Assembly (NCBI RefSeq): GCF_021462225.1
Contig: NC_061804.1
Coordinates: forward strand, 40,239,975-40,303,974
From: Girardinichthys multiradiatus
Lineage: Eukaryota > Chordata > Actinopteri > Cyprinodontiformes > Goodeidae
DNA length: 64,000 nucleotides
Reading direction: 5' to 3'
Shown in pieces: positions 13,207 through 23,897 of the stretch. The number at the start of each line of letters is the position of its first letter. The stretch's first letter is position 1. A program made the position numbers and the translations under genes. The notes under the pieces are model-generated. The model was not told the DNA's origin and ran no database searches. It saw only the letters and a program-made list of their open reading frames with translations.

Positions 13207-14042
13207 ATGAGTGAGCCAACACCATACAGGGATCTCTACAACCACTGGGCAGAGATCCACTTCTCTCCTGAGCACGATGAAAGCTTCAACATTGGACCAT
13301 ATCATCCGCCTTCCCCGGACCTCTTCTCACCATCCACCTCAACGTCCTCATTCTCAGAGACCCACTTCAGTCCTGCATCACCTACAGGACACAACATGAA
13401 AATGTATCAACCGCTTTCTCCAGACCTCCACTCACCATCGCCGCTATTCATGGTTGAGTCTGTAGACGCGAATGTCCTGCCTGAAGACATGAAGGTGGTC
13501 GTGGAGGATGAGGTAGCTACCAGCTACTCACCCTCTACCAAAGCCCCTACACAAACCCTGGAACCGATGGAGGACCCTCAGGCTTTAACGGAGGATGAGA
13601 GTAACCAGGGGGACGAAATTGACGGTTGGTTCTCAACCACCCTCATCAATATGGTGAAAACAGCGATACTTCATTTATTCAACATAACCTCTTTGAACTA
13701 TCTCAGAGAAACCTGCTATGGGTGCATAACGAACCACCCAAGCCAGCGTCAGCACCAATGCCTGGAGAAATTGGGGGAGATTATTACCAAGTCAACTTTC
13801 AACGCATCGTACAACGACTCGTAACCCCCAATCTCGTTCCTGCTATTCAGAATCTTCTGGTACTTCGACGCATACAAGCGGATGACTTCAGAGTGAAGAC
13901 GATTGCAGAGACGGTTTTATATGAAGTGAAATCGGTACAAGGCATCCACAGTGCAATAGCACACGTTTATGATCGCATGGTCGAAGAGAAACACCTCAAA
14001 CAACGTAACTCTGTTTCAGAGTGCTACGGACTGACAAACTGA
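13207..14042 (+). pseudogene. Maverick proline-rich protein with Cys/His motif, frameshifted
   Basis: Starts with MSEPTPYRDLYNHW at 13207. A low-complexity stretch repeats SPDL(F/H)SPS three times, then an acidic part leads to a compact Cys/His motif CYGCITNHPSQ...HQCL at about 13711-13764. It looks metal-binding, and I have the impression that similar motifs occur in other Maverick-class proteins, but cannot verify that. Just after it, near 13765-13790, the coding signal moves from frame 1 (ends 13824) to frame 3 (ends 14042), so a frameshift breaks the gene. The C-terminal part is predicted helical (ETVLYEVKSVQGIHSAIAH). Function unknown. Confidence 0.5.
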
Positions 14043-14105
14043 TCTCACGTTTGATGACTTGTTGTATAATTTTTAGTATTCCAGTACTTTAATTAATTTG
14101 CATTA

Positions 14106-14345
14106 TTCAATTCAATTCAATTCAATTCAAAAATACTTTATGAATCCCAAAGGGAAATTAAATGTTGTTATAGCTCATATTATGAAGGTTTCCACAAAGA
14201 GCCGTTGTAGATGCTGATGGCTGTGGGCAGGAAGGATCTCCTGTAGCGCTCTGTCATACAGCAGATCTGAAGAAGCCTCTGACTGAAGACACTCTGTTGT
14301 TGTAGGACAGTCTCATGAAGAGGATGCTCAGGGATGTTCATAATA
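14106..14345 (-). repeat. LINE 3' end fragment inserted in the Maverick
   Basis: Begins with (ATTCA)n (a GAATT-type tail on the minus strand) and continues as sequence resembling a fish LINE 3' end. It separates the proline-rich frame from the integrase and is a secondary insertion. No target duplication was resolved. Confidence 0.55.
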
Positions 14346-14590
14346 ATATATGATTTTTTCTTCTTTTTACTATTAAATACATTTAAAGTGGGAACATATT
14401 AACCTTTCCCAAAAGTGTTGTTTAAAGGCTAGTAGTGTTTGAATTCATCTGCATTATCTGATTCTTCTTCTTTTTTTTTTTTCTTTTTACTATTAAATGC
14501 AAAAATTTAAAAAAAGGGATAAATCTACCCTCCACTGTGTTTTTTTCTCATTATTTAACAAGTAATCGTCAGAGTGAGCATAAGGCAGAG

Positions 14591-15679
14591 ATGGCAGGAA
14601 GACGGTTGATGAAGAAAGCATATTATAGCCCTTCAAATCTGGGAAGTTTTGGGGGTGTAGATAGGCTGAGGAGGGTTATGCAAGATGAAACAGGAAAGAA
14701 GGTTGCGGTTGAAAAAGTTAAAGATTTTTTATCAGGAGAAGATACCTATATTCTACATAAACCTGTAAGAATAAAGTTCCCGAGAAACAGAGTTTTTGTC
14801 ACCAGACCATTGAGGCAGTTCCAGGCTGATCTCTGTGACATGCAAGCTCTGGCCAAGGAAAATGATGGTTATAATTATTTATTAACCGTCATTGACATCT
14901 GTTCAAAAAGGTCGTATATACGAGTTTTGAAGAGGAAAACAGCCGCTGAGGTGGTAAAGGCATTTGAATCAGTTTTTAAAGAAAGTCAGACCCCCAAAAA
15001 ACTTCAGACTGATGCCAGTAAAGAATGTTTTAACAAGAAACTTAAGGTTTGAATGGAGAAACACGGTATTGAACATTTCGCGACAGCGAGTGAAGCAAAA
15101 GCTTCAGTGGTTGAGAGATTTAACCGCACATCAAAGACAAGGATGTGGAGATATTTTACAGCTAACAACACCCGGCGGTACGTCAATGTCCTGCAAAACC
15201 TAACCAGAAGCTACAACCATACCTACCACTCCAGCATTAAAATTAGCCCTATTGAAGTGACCTCACAAAATGCCTTTCAAGTGTTTCAGAATCTGTATGA
15301 TGTCAAGTCCAACAGATATTGCAAGGACTCAGTGACAACGTTTAAACAAGGGGATCTTGTCAGAATATCCAAGGTCCGTGGAGTGTTTGACAAAAAATAC
15401 GAACAGAGTTTTACGGATGAAGTGTTTACAGTGTATGAGCGACTACCCCGATCTCTTCCTGTATACAAACTCAAAGATTTGGATGCAGAACTTATTGAGG
15501 GTTCCTTTTACGCAGAGGAACTTCAAAAAATAAAAATATTTAACGACAAGATGTATCAAGTGGAAAAAATATTAAAACGACGTACGGTCAAGGGAGTCAA
15601 ACAGGTTTTTGTTAGCTGGAAAAACTGGCCTGAGAAATTCAACAGTTGGATCAGGTTTGATGAACTTCGAAACGTATAA
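14591..15679 (+). pseudogene. Maverick retroviral-type integrase with chromodomain, one in-frame stop
   Basis: DDE integrase that would insert the element's DNA and make the 6 bp target duplication. I chose the start MAGRRLMKKAYY at 14591 because the frame's 18 earlier residues look non-coding. The rve core shows the first Asp in QFQADLCDM and the second in LQTDASKE; the catalytic Glu is in VVERFNRTSKT. The C-terminus is a chromodomain (YQVEKILKRR ... VFVSWKNWPEKFNSWI), typical of Maverick integrases. A TGA at 15050-15052 lies in the same frame between the second Asp and the Glu and is followed at once by ATG. Everything else is open, so the gene is recently or weakly decayed but cannot give an intact catalytic core. 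Confidence 0.9.
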
Positions 15680-15716
15680 AAAGGTTTGCACTAAACCTCA
15701 CAGTTGACACAGCATC

Positions 15717-16523
15717 ATGAACCATCAGGTAGAGGATGATGGCTTTTACGTTACCCTTCCGTCTAACGCTAGCATGGAAGTGTTTAAAAATAATACCAGT
15801 TCAAGTTTCCGTGTACATTTAGCTCAACATATTGATTTAGAAGGCCAATGGATGGTTGCATTAGCAGAGATTTCATACCCTCATACATGGCATAATTTAC
15901 CGGATTATGATGCCTACTTTGAATGGAGGAAGGTTGGCGATGTGGAGATCAGTACGCAAAGGATCAGAAGTGGCTACTATAACAGCGTTATTCAACTCGA
16001 GACAGAGATGGAAATGTTTTTCAAAAAAATGAACTCGGGTATCCGCATTAAATTCAGCAAAGTTCAAAAGAGATTTGCATTTCAAGCAAACAGTCCGTAT
16101 GAAATACGCTTCTTCAGCACTCTAGCTTATATGATGGGCGTGAAACCAGGGGAATGGATTCATGTATCTGAACCAAAACTGGCTCCTTTTCCGGCGGATA
16201 TAAAGGCTAGTTTCTATCACCTATACTGCTACAGTGACGTGGTCAGCCCTCAAATAGTAGGCGACACTTTTGCACCTTTACTGCGGACCGTCAAAGTACA
16301 AGGCGACTTCAGTGATATGGTTACTCTGACGTTTAACCCCGCCCACTATCTTCCAGTTTCCAGAAGACATATTGAAAATATCAATATAGAAATTAAATCG
16401 GACCAAAACGTTCCTGTAAATTGCGTCTACGGAAAGACCATCGTAAGACTACACTTCAAAAGAACCCTTTTGGCACATACACAGCAGGCCGCTGGTGAGG
16501 AAGTATGCCCGTTCTCAGTCTGA
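15717..16523 (+). CDS. Maverick capsid-type protein (minor capsid/penton-like)
   Basis: 268 residues, open throughout, starting 38 bases after the integrase stop. The N-terminus FYVTLPSNASMEVF followed by NNTSSSFRVHL and WMVALAEISYPHTW is the hallmark of a protein family found in Mavericks, which I take to be the minor (penton-type) jelly-roll capsid protein. That identification is from memory and could be off by one capsid class. The family-like region ends at about KTIVRLHFKR; the last 19 residues overlap, tail to tail, the ATPase gene on the other strand (16456-16523). It is the only clearly uninterrupted named gene in the element. No major capsid partner was found. Confidence 0.65.
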   Translation: MNHQVEDDGFYVTLPSNASMEVFKNNTSSSFRVHLAQHIDLEGQWMVALAEISYPHTWHNLPDYDAYFEWRKVGDVEISTQRIRSGYYNSVIQLETEMEMFFKKMNSGIRIKFSKVQKRFAFQANSPYEIRFFSTLAYMMGVKPGEWIHVSEPKLAPFPADIKASFYHLYCYSDVVSPQIVGDTFAPLLRTVKVQGDFSDMVTLTFNPAHYLPVSRRHIENINIEIKSDQNVPVNCVYGKTIVRLHFKRTLLAHTQQAAGEEVCPFSV

Positions 16524-17108
16524 AATGTTCTGGGCAGGTAGGCATAAAATCGATGATTAAATACCCATGAGCTTCTCTCGTCGCATCTTCAAAACTCTCC
16601 AAGAAGAGACCCTTTTGAGATGGAAACATTTGGCGGGCCAGTATATTCAGCTGGAGTTTATCTCTCAGGTTTTTAAACAACACCATATAATTAGCGTTCA
16701 GGCTGATGGTGTAACTGTACTTTCCCTGATGAAATACATTCTGAGTCAACATCATGACGCTCATATTACGATGGTGATGAAACTGGGTAAAGACCTTCAT
16801 CACGTTTTCATCATCTGAGGCTTGGGCAATAACATCGTCTAGAATGATCAGATGATTCTGATCAGGAGGAAACAGGTTTTCATCTTCAAAAGAATGAGGC
16901 AATCCTTCCACAAAGGTAATATTTTTTATTCATCTTCTGCAATTCAGCATACATGGGTTGAAAAGAAGTGTAAATCCATATTAATTAATTAATAATTTTG
17001 TAAAATACTTTTTACAAAGAAAGTTTTCCCGCAGCCGCTGGGTCCAACAATCAAACATGAAAAAGGTGCTCTAAATCTAGGATCAAAATCAATCTCCTGT
17101 AAATCCAT
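16456..17108 (-). pseudogene. Maverick genome-packaging ATPase (FtsK/HerA type), frameshifted
   Basis: Predicted ATPase that would drive DNA into the capsid. It starts at the ATG complementary to 17106-17108 (MDLQEIDFDPRF). Walker A is IVGPSGCGKTFFV at about 17020-17062. Stops near 17000 and a slip at an A-run near 16922-16928 break the frame. From 16911 it is open: Walker B is NHLIILDDV, then the sensor-like MLTQNVF, ending at 16456 with AVYVPKGFF. At least two lesions separate Walker A from Walker B. The 68 bp overlap with the convergent capsid-type gene may be original, since both C-termini look natural. Confidence 0.85.
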
Positions 17109-17164
17109 GGAACTTTTATTTTTATTTTTATTATTTTTTTTTTTTTTCTTCTTCTTCTTAAGCT

Positions 17165-19337
17165 CTAATAACCAAAAGGCAGAGTTGTCCCGTCAGAAAA
17201 AAGACGTCTCTTATCATAGACCAATCGAAACCTTTTAAGAAATGTTGCGTTTATCAACGGAATCTCTTTTTATCCCTCCTGATCGTGTGCTGAGGAATTT
17301 CAATGACACCCACATCTGACCCTTGTAAGTAGCCCTCGACCAGTCCTTTGATACTGTCCAAATTGACCCTCTCGCTGCATTCATGCGTCTGAGTGATGCC
17401 TTTAGCACGTATCACTGCTTTTTTACGGTTTTTAGTTTGGTATGCATAACTCTTGGGTCCTGTTGATGCAAACTCCAAAACATCTAACTCGTCAGTAAGA
17501 TCACCCAGATAATTTCCAAGATCCAAAGGAGTTTCACCACTTTTTGTCACATAAATCAAACTGTCCATGTCAATATAAATCAATCTGTCCTGTAACTTCT
17601 CCATGCAGCTGAGAAGTTTTAAACGTGCATAAGCGGTGGTGAATGCTGCACTAAACACATTGTTTGCCTTGCTTGGTGGATATATGACACGTTTACTGAA
17701 ATTCCACTGCACTACACACATTTCAGGGTTGAAAAAATGAAAGTAGTTAACTGTATATTTACTTGAGAACATGAAGCTGAAAAATTCATCAGGGTTAGTG
17801 ATGACTGTGGTCTGAGACAGATCACTTCTTTGCGCAAATTTCCCCCAAAAACTGTTTAAACACAATTTTGCCACCTGCCTTTTGGCAGGATTCACCTCGA
17901 TTTTCTCAGGGTCTAATTGAATACCCTGATGGAGTTTGTAGTCTCTTACATACTTTGACTTGCTCTCCTGATCCACTGCTTCAGACGGGTAGCCTGAAGC
18001 CTCCTGCTTACCCTTCAGGAAGGTGTTGATATACCCTTTGAAGATTGTGTCACTGCTCTTTTCAAAATGCCACACCTCTGGGATTTTAGCACAAGGCGAT
18101 AACCACACTGCAACGCTTTACTAAACTCTACACTCACCCACACACCTGTCAGAGCTCTGTCCTCATCATTATGCCTGCAGGGACCTGTTTGATTATTTAT
18201 TTCAGCGCATGTGCGGCAGAGAGTGAACACAAGTTTACCTTGGGAAGTTCTGTAAGGTAAAACGGGGAAAAAGAGGCCTCGTGGTGGGTAGACCACAGCT
18301 TTGATTATACCGAAGTAGCTGCTGGGGTCATCAAAATCTTTGCATATGATGGTGGGGTGACCGAGGGGAAAAAACGCAGTTGGCGTTTACATAAGGGTAC
18401 AGAGATGTGTAATCCATATAGTGTACAGTTTCACCCGGCCCCGCTGTGTACCTCAACCTCACAGGGCAGGTGCGTCCACCATATAGAGCATCTCGGGGTG
18501 ATAACGGTTTGGGTGCATTAACTTTCTCAAGAAAGCTGATCACCCCCGGGTGGGTTTTTTTCATTTCAGTCCACTCATGCTCCCAGATGACCTTGAGACG
18601 AAGGCTGTACACAGTTTGGAGCACCTTGCTTCTCTCGACTGTCGCGGAGTAAAACTGTTCAAATGCGACCCCTCTCAACGGGCACTTGTCATGAGGCATG
18701 TAACACTTTACAGCCATGGAAAAAACAGCCGTAAAATTCAAACACAACTTTGACACCGTTAATCTCTGCATACCCATCCACAGAGTATGGACCAATTTTC
18801 TTTTCACCCCTATTTAAAGCATGCTCGATAAATATGGTTCTGCTGTCTGCAATCCAGCCGAGCCATTGAATGGACGCGCTGGAGAACGTTTTACTGCTAC
18901 GTCTGTAATCCAGAGGTGATGGAATGGCTAAGGTTTTAGGAGGAAGGAAATTGGTTACAAAAACCTTCATGCACGCAGATGCTATCATGATGCATTTAAA
19001 CGGATCCACACTTGTCTCCTTAAAGAACTCGTCTCTGAATTTTAAGCATCCTTGAGAAAGAATTTCAACGTCATTTTTACAATAACGAATAGCTTCTTTC
19101 TTAAAGTCAAAGACCTCTTTGCTCGCTTCTCTGTACCAGCTGTTAAACACCTGTTGTTCTTGAAGACTCATGCATTCTACAGCGTAGGAGGATGATGCAG
19201 GATATGACTCCACGTACCGCAGGCGCTCTTCGGAGGAGAATAGGTGGGGGAAAAAACCCTTGCTTTGATCGGTAAAGCCTAACGCTTTCGGCATGGCACT
19301 CAACTTCATACACATGAAGGACAGGCAATCAATGTAT
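17165..19337 (-). pseudogene. Maverick protein-primed-type DNA polymerase B, N-terminus deleted, multiple frameshifts
   Basis: Family B polymerase that would copy the element. In order on the minus strand: YIDCLSF near 19337, ExoIII-type YCKNDVEIL, Pol A YMDYTSLYPYVN near 18400, Pol B LCLNSFWGKF near 17850, Pol C YIDMDSLIY near 17570 (normally YxDTDS; here Met replaces Thr), and a conserved-looking C-terminus ending LPFGY with the stop at 17165. Lesions are a frameshift near 18715, one at the A-run 18366-18371, one near 18090-18110, and a stop plus frameshift between 17254 and 17225. Upstream of 19337 the exonuclease I and II region expected of the family is absent; a short unrelated frame (19329-19412) abuts instead. 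Loss of several hundred codons is inferred from the family's usual length. Confidence 0.9.
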
Positions 19338-19412
19338 TGCTATAGGGATTTTGTTAAGCTCAGTTACTAAATTTTTTAGTTCATCCAGGGCAAGTCTGAT
19401 TCGGTTATCCAT
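19329..19412 (-). CDS. Short frame abutting the truncated polymerase
   Basis: 27 codons starting MDNRIRLALDEL and ending TGA at 19329-19331, overlapping the start of the surviving polymerase by a few bases in another frame. It is amphipathic. It could be the original polymerase N-terminus left after the internal deletion, the start of another Maverick gene, or chance. Confidence 0.25.
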   Translation of the reverse strand: MDNRIRLALDELKNLVTELNKIPIAIH

Positions 19413-19507
19413 TTATATGAGCATAAGAAAAATCAAACAACCCAACAGAAAAAAAAACAACAAAAGAAAAACAAAAAAACACAAGTTTAAAAACAGTTTA
19501 AAATCAC

Positions 19508-20805
19508 CTTGATGTTACCAAACTGCTTCTGTAACAGAATCTGACATGCTGCCAGAAGCGTTAACGAAGAGGCCTTATTCCGACGGTCCCGTGCTGCTGC
19601 TTGAGAGGCTTCTTGCTGCGACGTTGCTGTCGGGGTCTGGATCGGATCTGTCCTACCATTAACGTTACCTCTGTAAAAGAGAATGAACAACAAAACAAAT
19701 ATATATTGAAATAAACAAATTAAAGCTGAAAAAAGGGGGAATTCAAATTAATTCAGTGGGTAAGAATTAAACGTACCGCTCATTAAGGCTCTCACAAGCG
19801 TTGCTCTGGTATGCAGAGCAGAGAGTCGCTATCTTTTGGCTGTTAAATATTCTGTAAAATTAAAATAAAATAAAGTTACGCAGCACAGCGCTCATAAATA
19901 AATGATAATAATAGTTTTAAAATAAACAAGTTTTTTTTAAGGGAGGAAGTGAACCCCTATAACTTTATTACATGTAGGTTTATAAACGAATTTTGAAATA
20001 CTATAACTTACTCCGTGGATGGGTCTGTGCGATAAAACCTCCAGATTTCGCTTCTTGTTGTACGGGACTGATGCGCTTGTGTGAAACGCTGCCTTGATCT
20101 TTGAAACGCGACCTTCTGGTGGGCGGCTTCAGTGTCGCATCTTTGGGTGCATCTGTAAGATTTATATGATATTTTATTGAACTATGCTTAAAATACATAT
20201 ATATATATATATATTGTTGTTTTTTATTTATTTTCACCCACCTTGCTCCTCCACAGCTGATGGCAGTATTCCAAGTTTGGCTTTAGTTTGCTTGATCAAA
20301 TCAGCTGGTGCTGCTGTGTCTTCCAGAGCGTTTTCTGTCGAATCTGTAAACAGTTTTTATCTGAGGTTTAAAACAAGTTTCTAATAATTACACATTCACT
20401 CTCAAAGAAAACAAATAGTTTTTAGAGCTTACTTTCTGGCCAGGGAGCAGCTGGTAACTTATCCGGTGTGTTTTCAGGGAAATGATGATAATTTGCGGAG
20501 GCGTATTTAACGATTCAGATTTTAATTCTTTGTTAGAAGAAAGTTCACATGTTGTCGGGTTTTCTTTTTTGGAGATAATCTGCCTTCTCAACTTTGATTG
20601 TCGGGTGGAAGGTCGATTCCAGCCGCTGATCCCTCCAACTTGATCATTCAGGTTTACCTCTCTCATCAAATCTATAAATTTGTTCAGTGTTAGCTAATTT
20701 ATTCGTTAACTATAAAATATTGTTGCATTTAATATTACTTACCATATTCTGATTGTGTCAAGATGAAATCCTCAAGGTCAACAGGGGAGGGTTCTAAGAC
20801 AAAGA

Positions 20806-20849
<44 letters not shown>

Positions 20850-20966
20850 AATATTAGAGAACATTCACATGCATTTAATGATTTCTTACAGATGAATACT
20901 TACTTCTAAAGATGGCATTGTACTTCTGAGAATCATTAGAAGCAGATGCAACAATTTCTTCGTTTC
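19508..20966 (-). pseudogene. Candidate spliced seven-exon Maverick gene, unknown product
   Basis: Seven short open segments on the minus strand are each bounded by good splice signals: 20904-20966, 20743-20793, 20433-20671, 20242-20343, 20008-20152, 19777-19851 and 19508-19670. Acceptors read (T)nACAG or TTAG, and donors are mostly GTAAGT-like (for example GAA|gtaagtatt and ATG|gtaagtaa). Most junctions are phase 1 and keep one reading frame. The exceptions are a frameshift inside the third exon (239 bp) and a less usual donor for the fifth. The product would be polar and rich in Ser, Lys, Gln and Pro (segments such as LIKQTKAKLGILPS, RRSRFKDQGSVSHKR, AARDRRNKASS). I do not recognise it. It lies just upstream of the polymerase on the same strand. 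The 5' end is not found; a doubtful earlier exon may lie at 21040-21105. Confidence 0.5.
20812..20846. repeat. (TA)n microsatellite
   Basis: Uninterrupted alternating T and A within an intron of the candidate spliced Maverick gene. Confidence 0.9.
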
Positions 20967-21155
20967 CTGTAATATGTACCGACATTTTTTTCTTGTCAGT
21001 ACTAGTATTTTCAATGTAACAAGTTTAAACCTTTTTAAGCTGTAGCAGACTTGACGCTGATGAGGATGTAGGCAACTCTGAGGTCTCTGTGACTGCTGTG
21101 AAACTAAACCTATTTTTATTGCCAACACACTGAAATGCAAAAAAAAGAAGTCCAA

Positions 21156-22445
21156 TTACCATATTGGCTATTCATTGCACTGTTTCTTGTGGACTTAACT
21201 CAGTGAGCTCTGACATGGGGAAGCTGTGTCTATAAACTTTACCAAAATCAAAAAACAAGAATTTCCTTTTAGAAGCACGTATTAGCAATGAGAAACCAGC
21301 AAACTTTGATATACATCAGGCCCTGGGGGTCTCACCTGTTCATGAACCTATGTATTGACTCTTTTGGAGGGGGGTTGAGAGAGTTCTAATTACTTTATTG
21401 CCCTGTGTCACACACTTGGTCAGGAAATTGAATCAGAAGGCCGAGGGTGATGTTGACTGGGAGTTCAGTTACAGAATAACTGTTTCAGTAAGTCTCTCAA
21501 TAACATTTGCTCTAAGATGAAAAGAAAATGTTTTAGAAAAGCTACAGGTAACTAAAATTATCATTCCTTTTCCTAAAATGGAGTCTCTCATGATTCAAAA
21601 CAAACTGTTAGGGTTTTTATGACTTTTTGTATTGTTTATCACTCATCTAAGTGCTTTTCCCTCCTTACATGTTACAGGAAGGGAGATGGTCACAAGAATG
21701 AGTTATGCTTTTATTCTTTTATTATTTTATTATTTTACTAGCAGCATCTGGGGGCTATACACCAGGTCCCACTTCCCACTTCCTCTGTTTGTTTATAATT
21801 AAGACAAATGAACCCTAACCTTTCTGACCCCACACACACACACACGCACACACACACCCACCCTGAATGTTTGTTGAACTGTGTGTGACCAAGCATGTAT
21901 AAATAAAGAGAGAGGAGTGCCAACACTTTATAGTTTTGCACTGCAGAGTGTGACCTACCCTTGCCGCAAGTATAACTGAGTCTGTGTCGTTCCTTACCTC
22001 TGAGTTGACTAAATAATACCTATTACAAACACATCATCGCTAGAGTCAATTTATAACTTGGAAACATGATACTGAGGGCTCGTAAAGTTTTTCTGTTAAT
22101 TTCATATTTGTCTTACCTCTTTCTCCTGTTTTCCAGTATGTTGACGCAGAAGTGGAAGGTTTGCTCGTTCTACCAATGTAGTGAAGCACAATCTTTATTT
22201 ACTTTTAGGTCTTTTCTATTTTGAACTGATTTAGACTGGCTCATATATTCAGCAAATAGGTCCTGCTGTAAAGCAAAATGAACTTACAATTCTGTCAGGT
22301 TACACAGTTCATTTTATTAGGATTTCATGTGACAGGCCAGCATTAAGTTTATTATACCTTTAAAAATATAAAAGGATGCATGTCTTTTTTAGATGTATTA
22401 ATGCCTGAAAAACATACAGATTATTAATAACACCCTTAAACACAC
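21156..22445. other. Right interior of Maverick without recognisable gene
   Basis: No convincing reading frame. It contains a (CA)n-type run at 21831-21858 and a TATAAATA at about 21898 followed by a possible AATAAA. The missing capsid or protease genes may once have been here. Confidence 0.5.
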
Positions 22446-22623
22446 CCCTGTATTATAATTGGTTCATTTAAGGTCTCGCCCCTAATGACGACAACCAATC
22501 AGCATCCACGGTTACGTCCCTCGGACACACCCTCACACCACCTATTCTCAATCCCCCATGACCCCCCTTAAGGTCAAAGGTCACCTGTCAAAAAGTTTGG
22601 TTAAAGGGTGTATTTTAGTCTCT
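22446..22623 (-). repeat. Right terminal inverted repeat of Maverick
   Basis: 178 bases, the inverted partner of 11800-11978. Divergence between the two ends (for example AATACACCC against AATATACCC) suggests the insertion is not very young. Confidence 0.9.
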
Positions 22624-22940
22624 GGCATGTACCGAAAGTGGAAAGGAAAACTCCCCTTTAACAGGAAGAAACCTCCAGCAGAACCAGGCTCAGTGTGAGT
22701 GGCCATCTGCCACAACCGACTGGGGGTTTGAGAGAACAGAACAGAGACACAAAAAAAAAGAGAAGTGAAACATTAATGGTTATAGCTTCTTTAGTGGTTT
22801 CATCTATGAGAGAAAGACAGCTAAGCAGATTAACTCTGAGCCAGTTTTCAGATGCTAAACACAGAGTCAGGTCAGGTGTTGCTTCCTCCCACATCCGCGG
22901 TAACCGTCGAGCTCCGCTCCGAGTTCCTTGAAGCCTGAAG
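22624..22940. repeat. Right half of the dispersed repeat split by the Maverick
   Basis: Resumes after the Maverick with GGCATGTACCGAAAGTGG and continues like 40516 onward (AACAGGAAGAAACCTCCA, GGGGGTTTGAGAGAACAGA). Confidence 0.8.
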
Positions 22941-23566
22941 AGTATGCAAGCAGTACGAGTTACGAAATTTAAGCCTTTCAAAATAAAACATAATATAAAC
23001 ATAAAATAAACATATTAATCTATATATATAATCAGACATTGTGTTTTTCCGGGTACCACCAAAATATAGACCATAAAAAAGCTAACACAGTTAGCATCAT
23101 AATTATAATCAGGATACAAATCTATTTAGAGAGGATTACTACGTTTGAAATTGACTTTTTAAATGGCAATTCTGCTTCCTTATTTGGAGCAAAAAGAGTG
23201 GTTTGCATCTAATATTTAAGTAAAACAGTTACCCTTTTTGTGAATATTAAACAAAATGTATTTAATATGTGGTTAACGATTCTATTTACTCTATTTAACT
23301 TTGACACACCAGGTTTTGTTGGTGTTCTTTATCCTGTTTACAATTGAAATTATGGAATTTGACCCGGCTGGGACCAGACGGACCAGAAGGGAATAGAAAA
23401 TTGTACTTGTTCCGTAATTTGTCGAAGGACAACGGAGAGCGGGTCCATCGACGGTGACGTTCGGAGTAGGAAAGGAGAATGCGGAACCACTCTCATTAAT
23501 TAACATAACAATGCAGTTGCTCCGTCAGTCGGACGGGAACAGACGTGAGCGGAATTGAGCAGTCTA

Positions 23567-23880
23567 ATTTGGGGGTAACTATAAGTTTATCAAAATGGAA
23601 AGTTTTAAGCCTAGTCTTAAAAGTAGATGGTGTGTCTGCCTCATGGGCTAAAACTGGAAGTTGGTTCCACAGGAGAGGAGCCTGATGACTAAAATTTCTG
23701 CCTCCCATTCTACTTCTAGAGACTCTAGGAACCACCTGTAAACCTGCAATCTGAGAACGAAGTGCTCTGTTAGGAACATATGGAACAATTAGCTCTCTGA
23801 TGTATGATGGAGCTTGATCATGCATTAAGGGCTTTATATGTGAGAAGGAGAATTTTAAATTCTATTCTGGACTGCAGCTT
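23567..23880 (-). repeat. Copy of the same dispersed repeat
   Basis: Parallels 41130-41420 (AAGTTTTAAGCCTAG, GTGTCTGCCTCATGG, ACTCTAGGAACCACC). The minus-strand frame 23496-23825 resembles a LINE reverse transcriptase C-terminus (TPSTFKTRLKTFHFD). Confidence 0.65.
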
Positions 23881-23897
23881 CAGTCACACACAAGTGC

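Larger units (their letters stand above)
11800..22623. mobile_element. Maverick/Polinton element, internally deleted and decayed
   Basis: The element starts 5'-AGAGACTAAAATA and ends with its inverted copy. The flanks are TGCATG (11794-11799) and GGCATG (22624-22629), a 6 bp target duplication with one mismatch; 6 bp is the Maverick norm. It sits in a dispersed repeat whose two halves (to 11799, and from 22624) align with the unbroken copy at 40205-41425. Gene content is an integrase and capsid-type protein to the right, and a packaging ATPase and DNA polymerase B to the left. At 10.8 kb it is shorter than the usual 15-20 kb. I see no major capsid (double jelly roll) gene and no adenain-type protease. 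Most genes are broken, so it cannot move or form particles by itself. Confidence 0.9.

Noticed and set aside
12142..22445. Major capsid (hexon-type) and adenain-type protease genes expected in a Maverick
   Set aside because: I looked on both strands and found no matching motifs; they appear to be lost rather than hidden, though degraded traces could be missed by eye.
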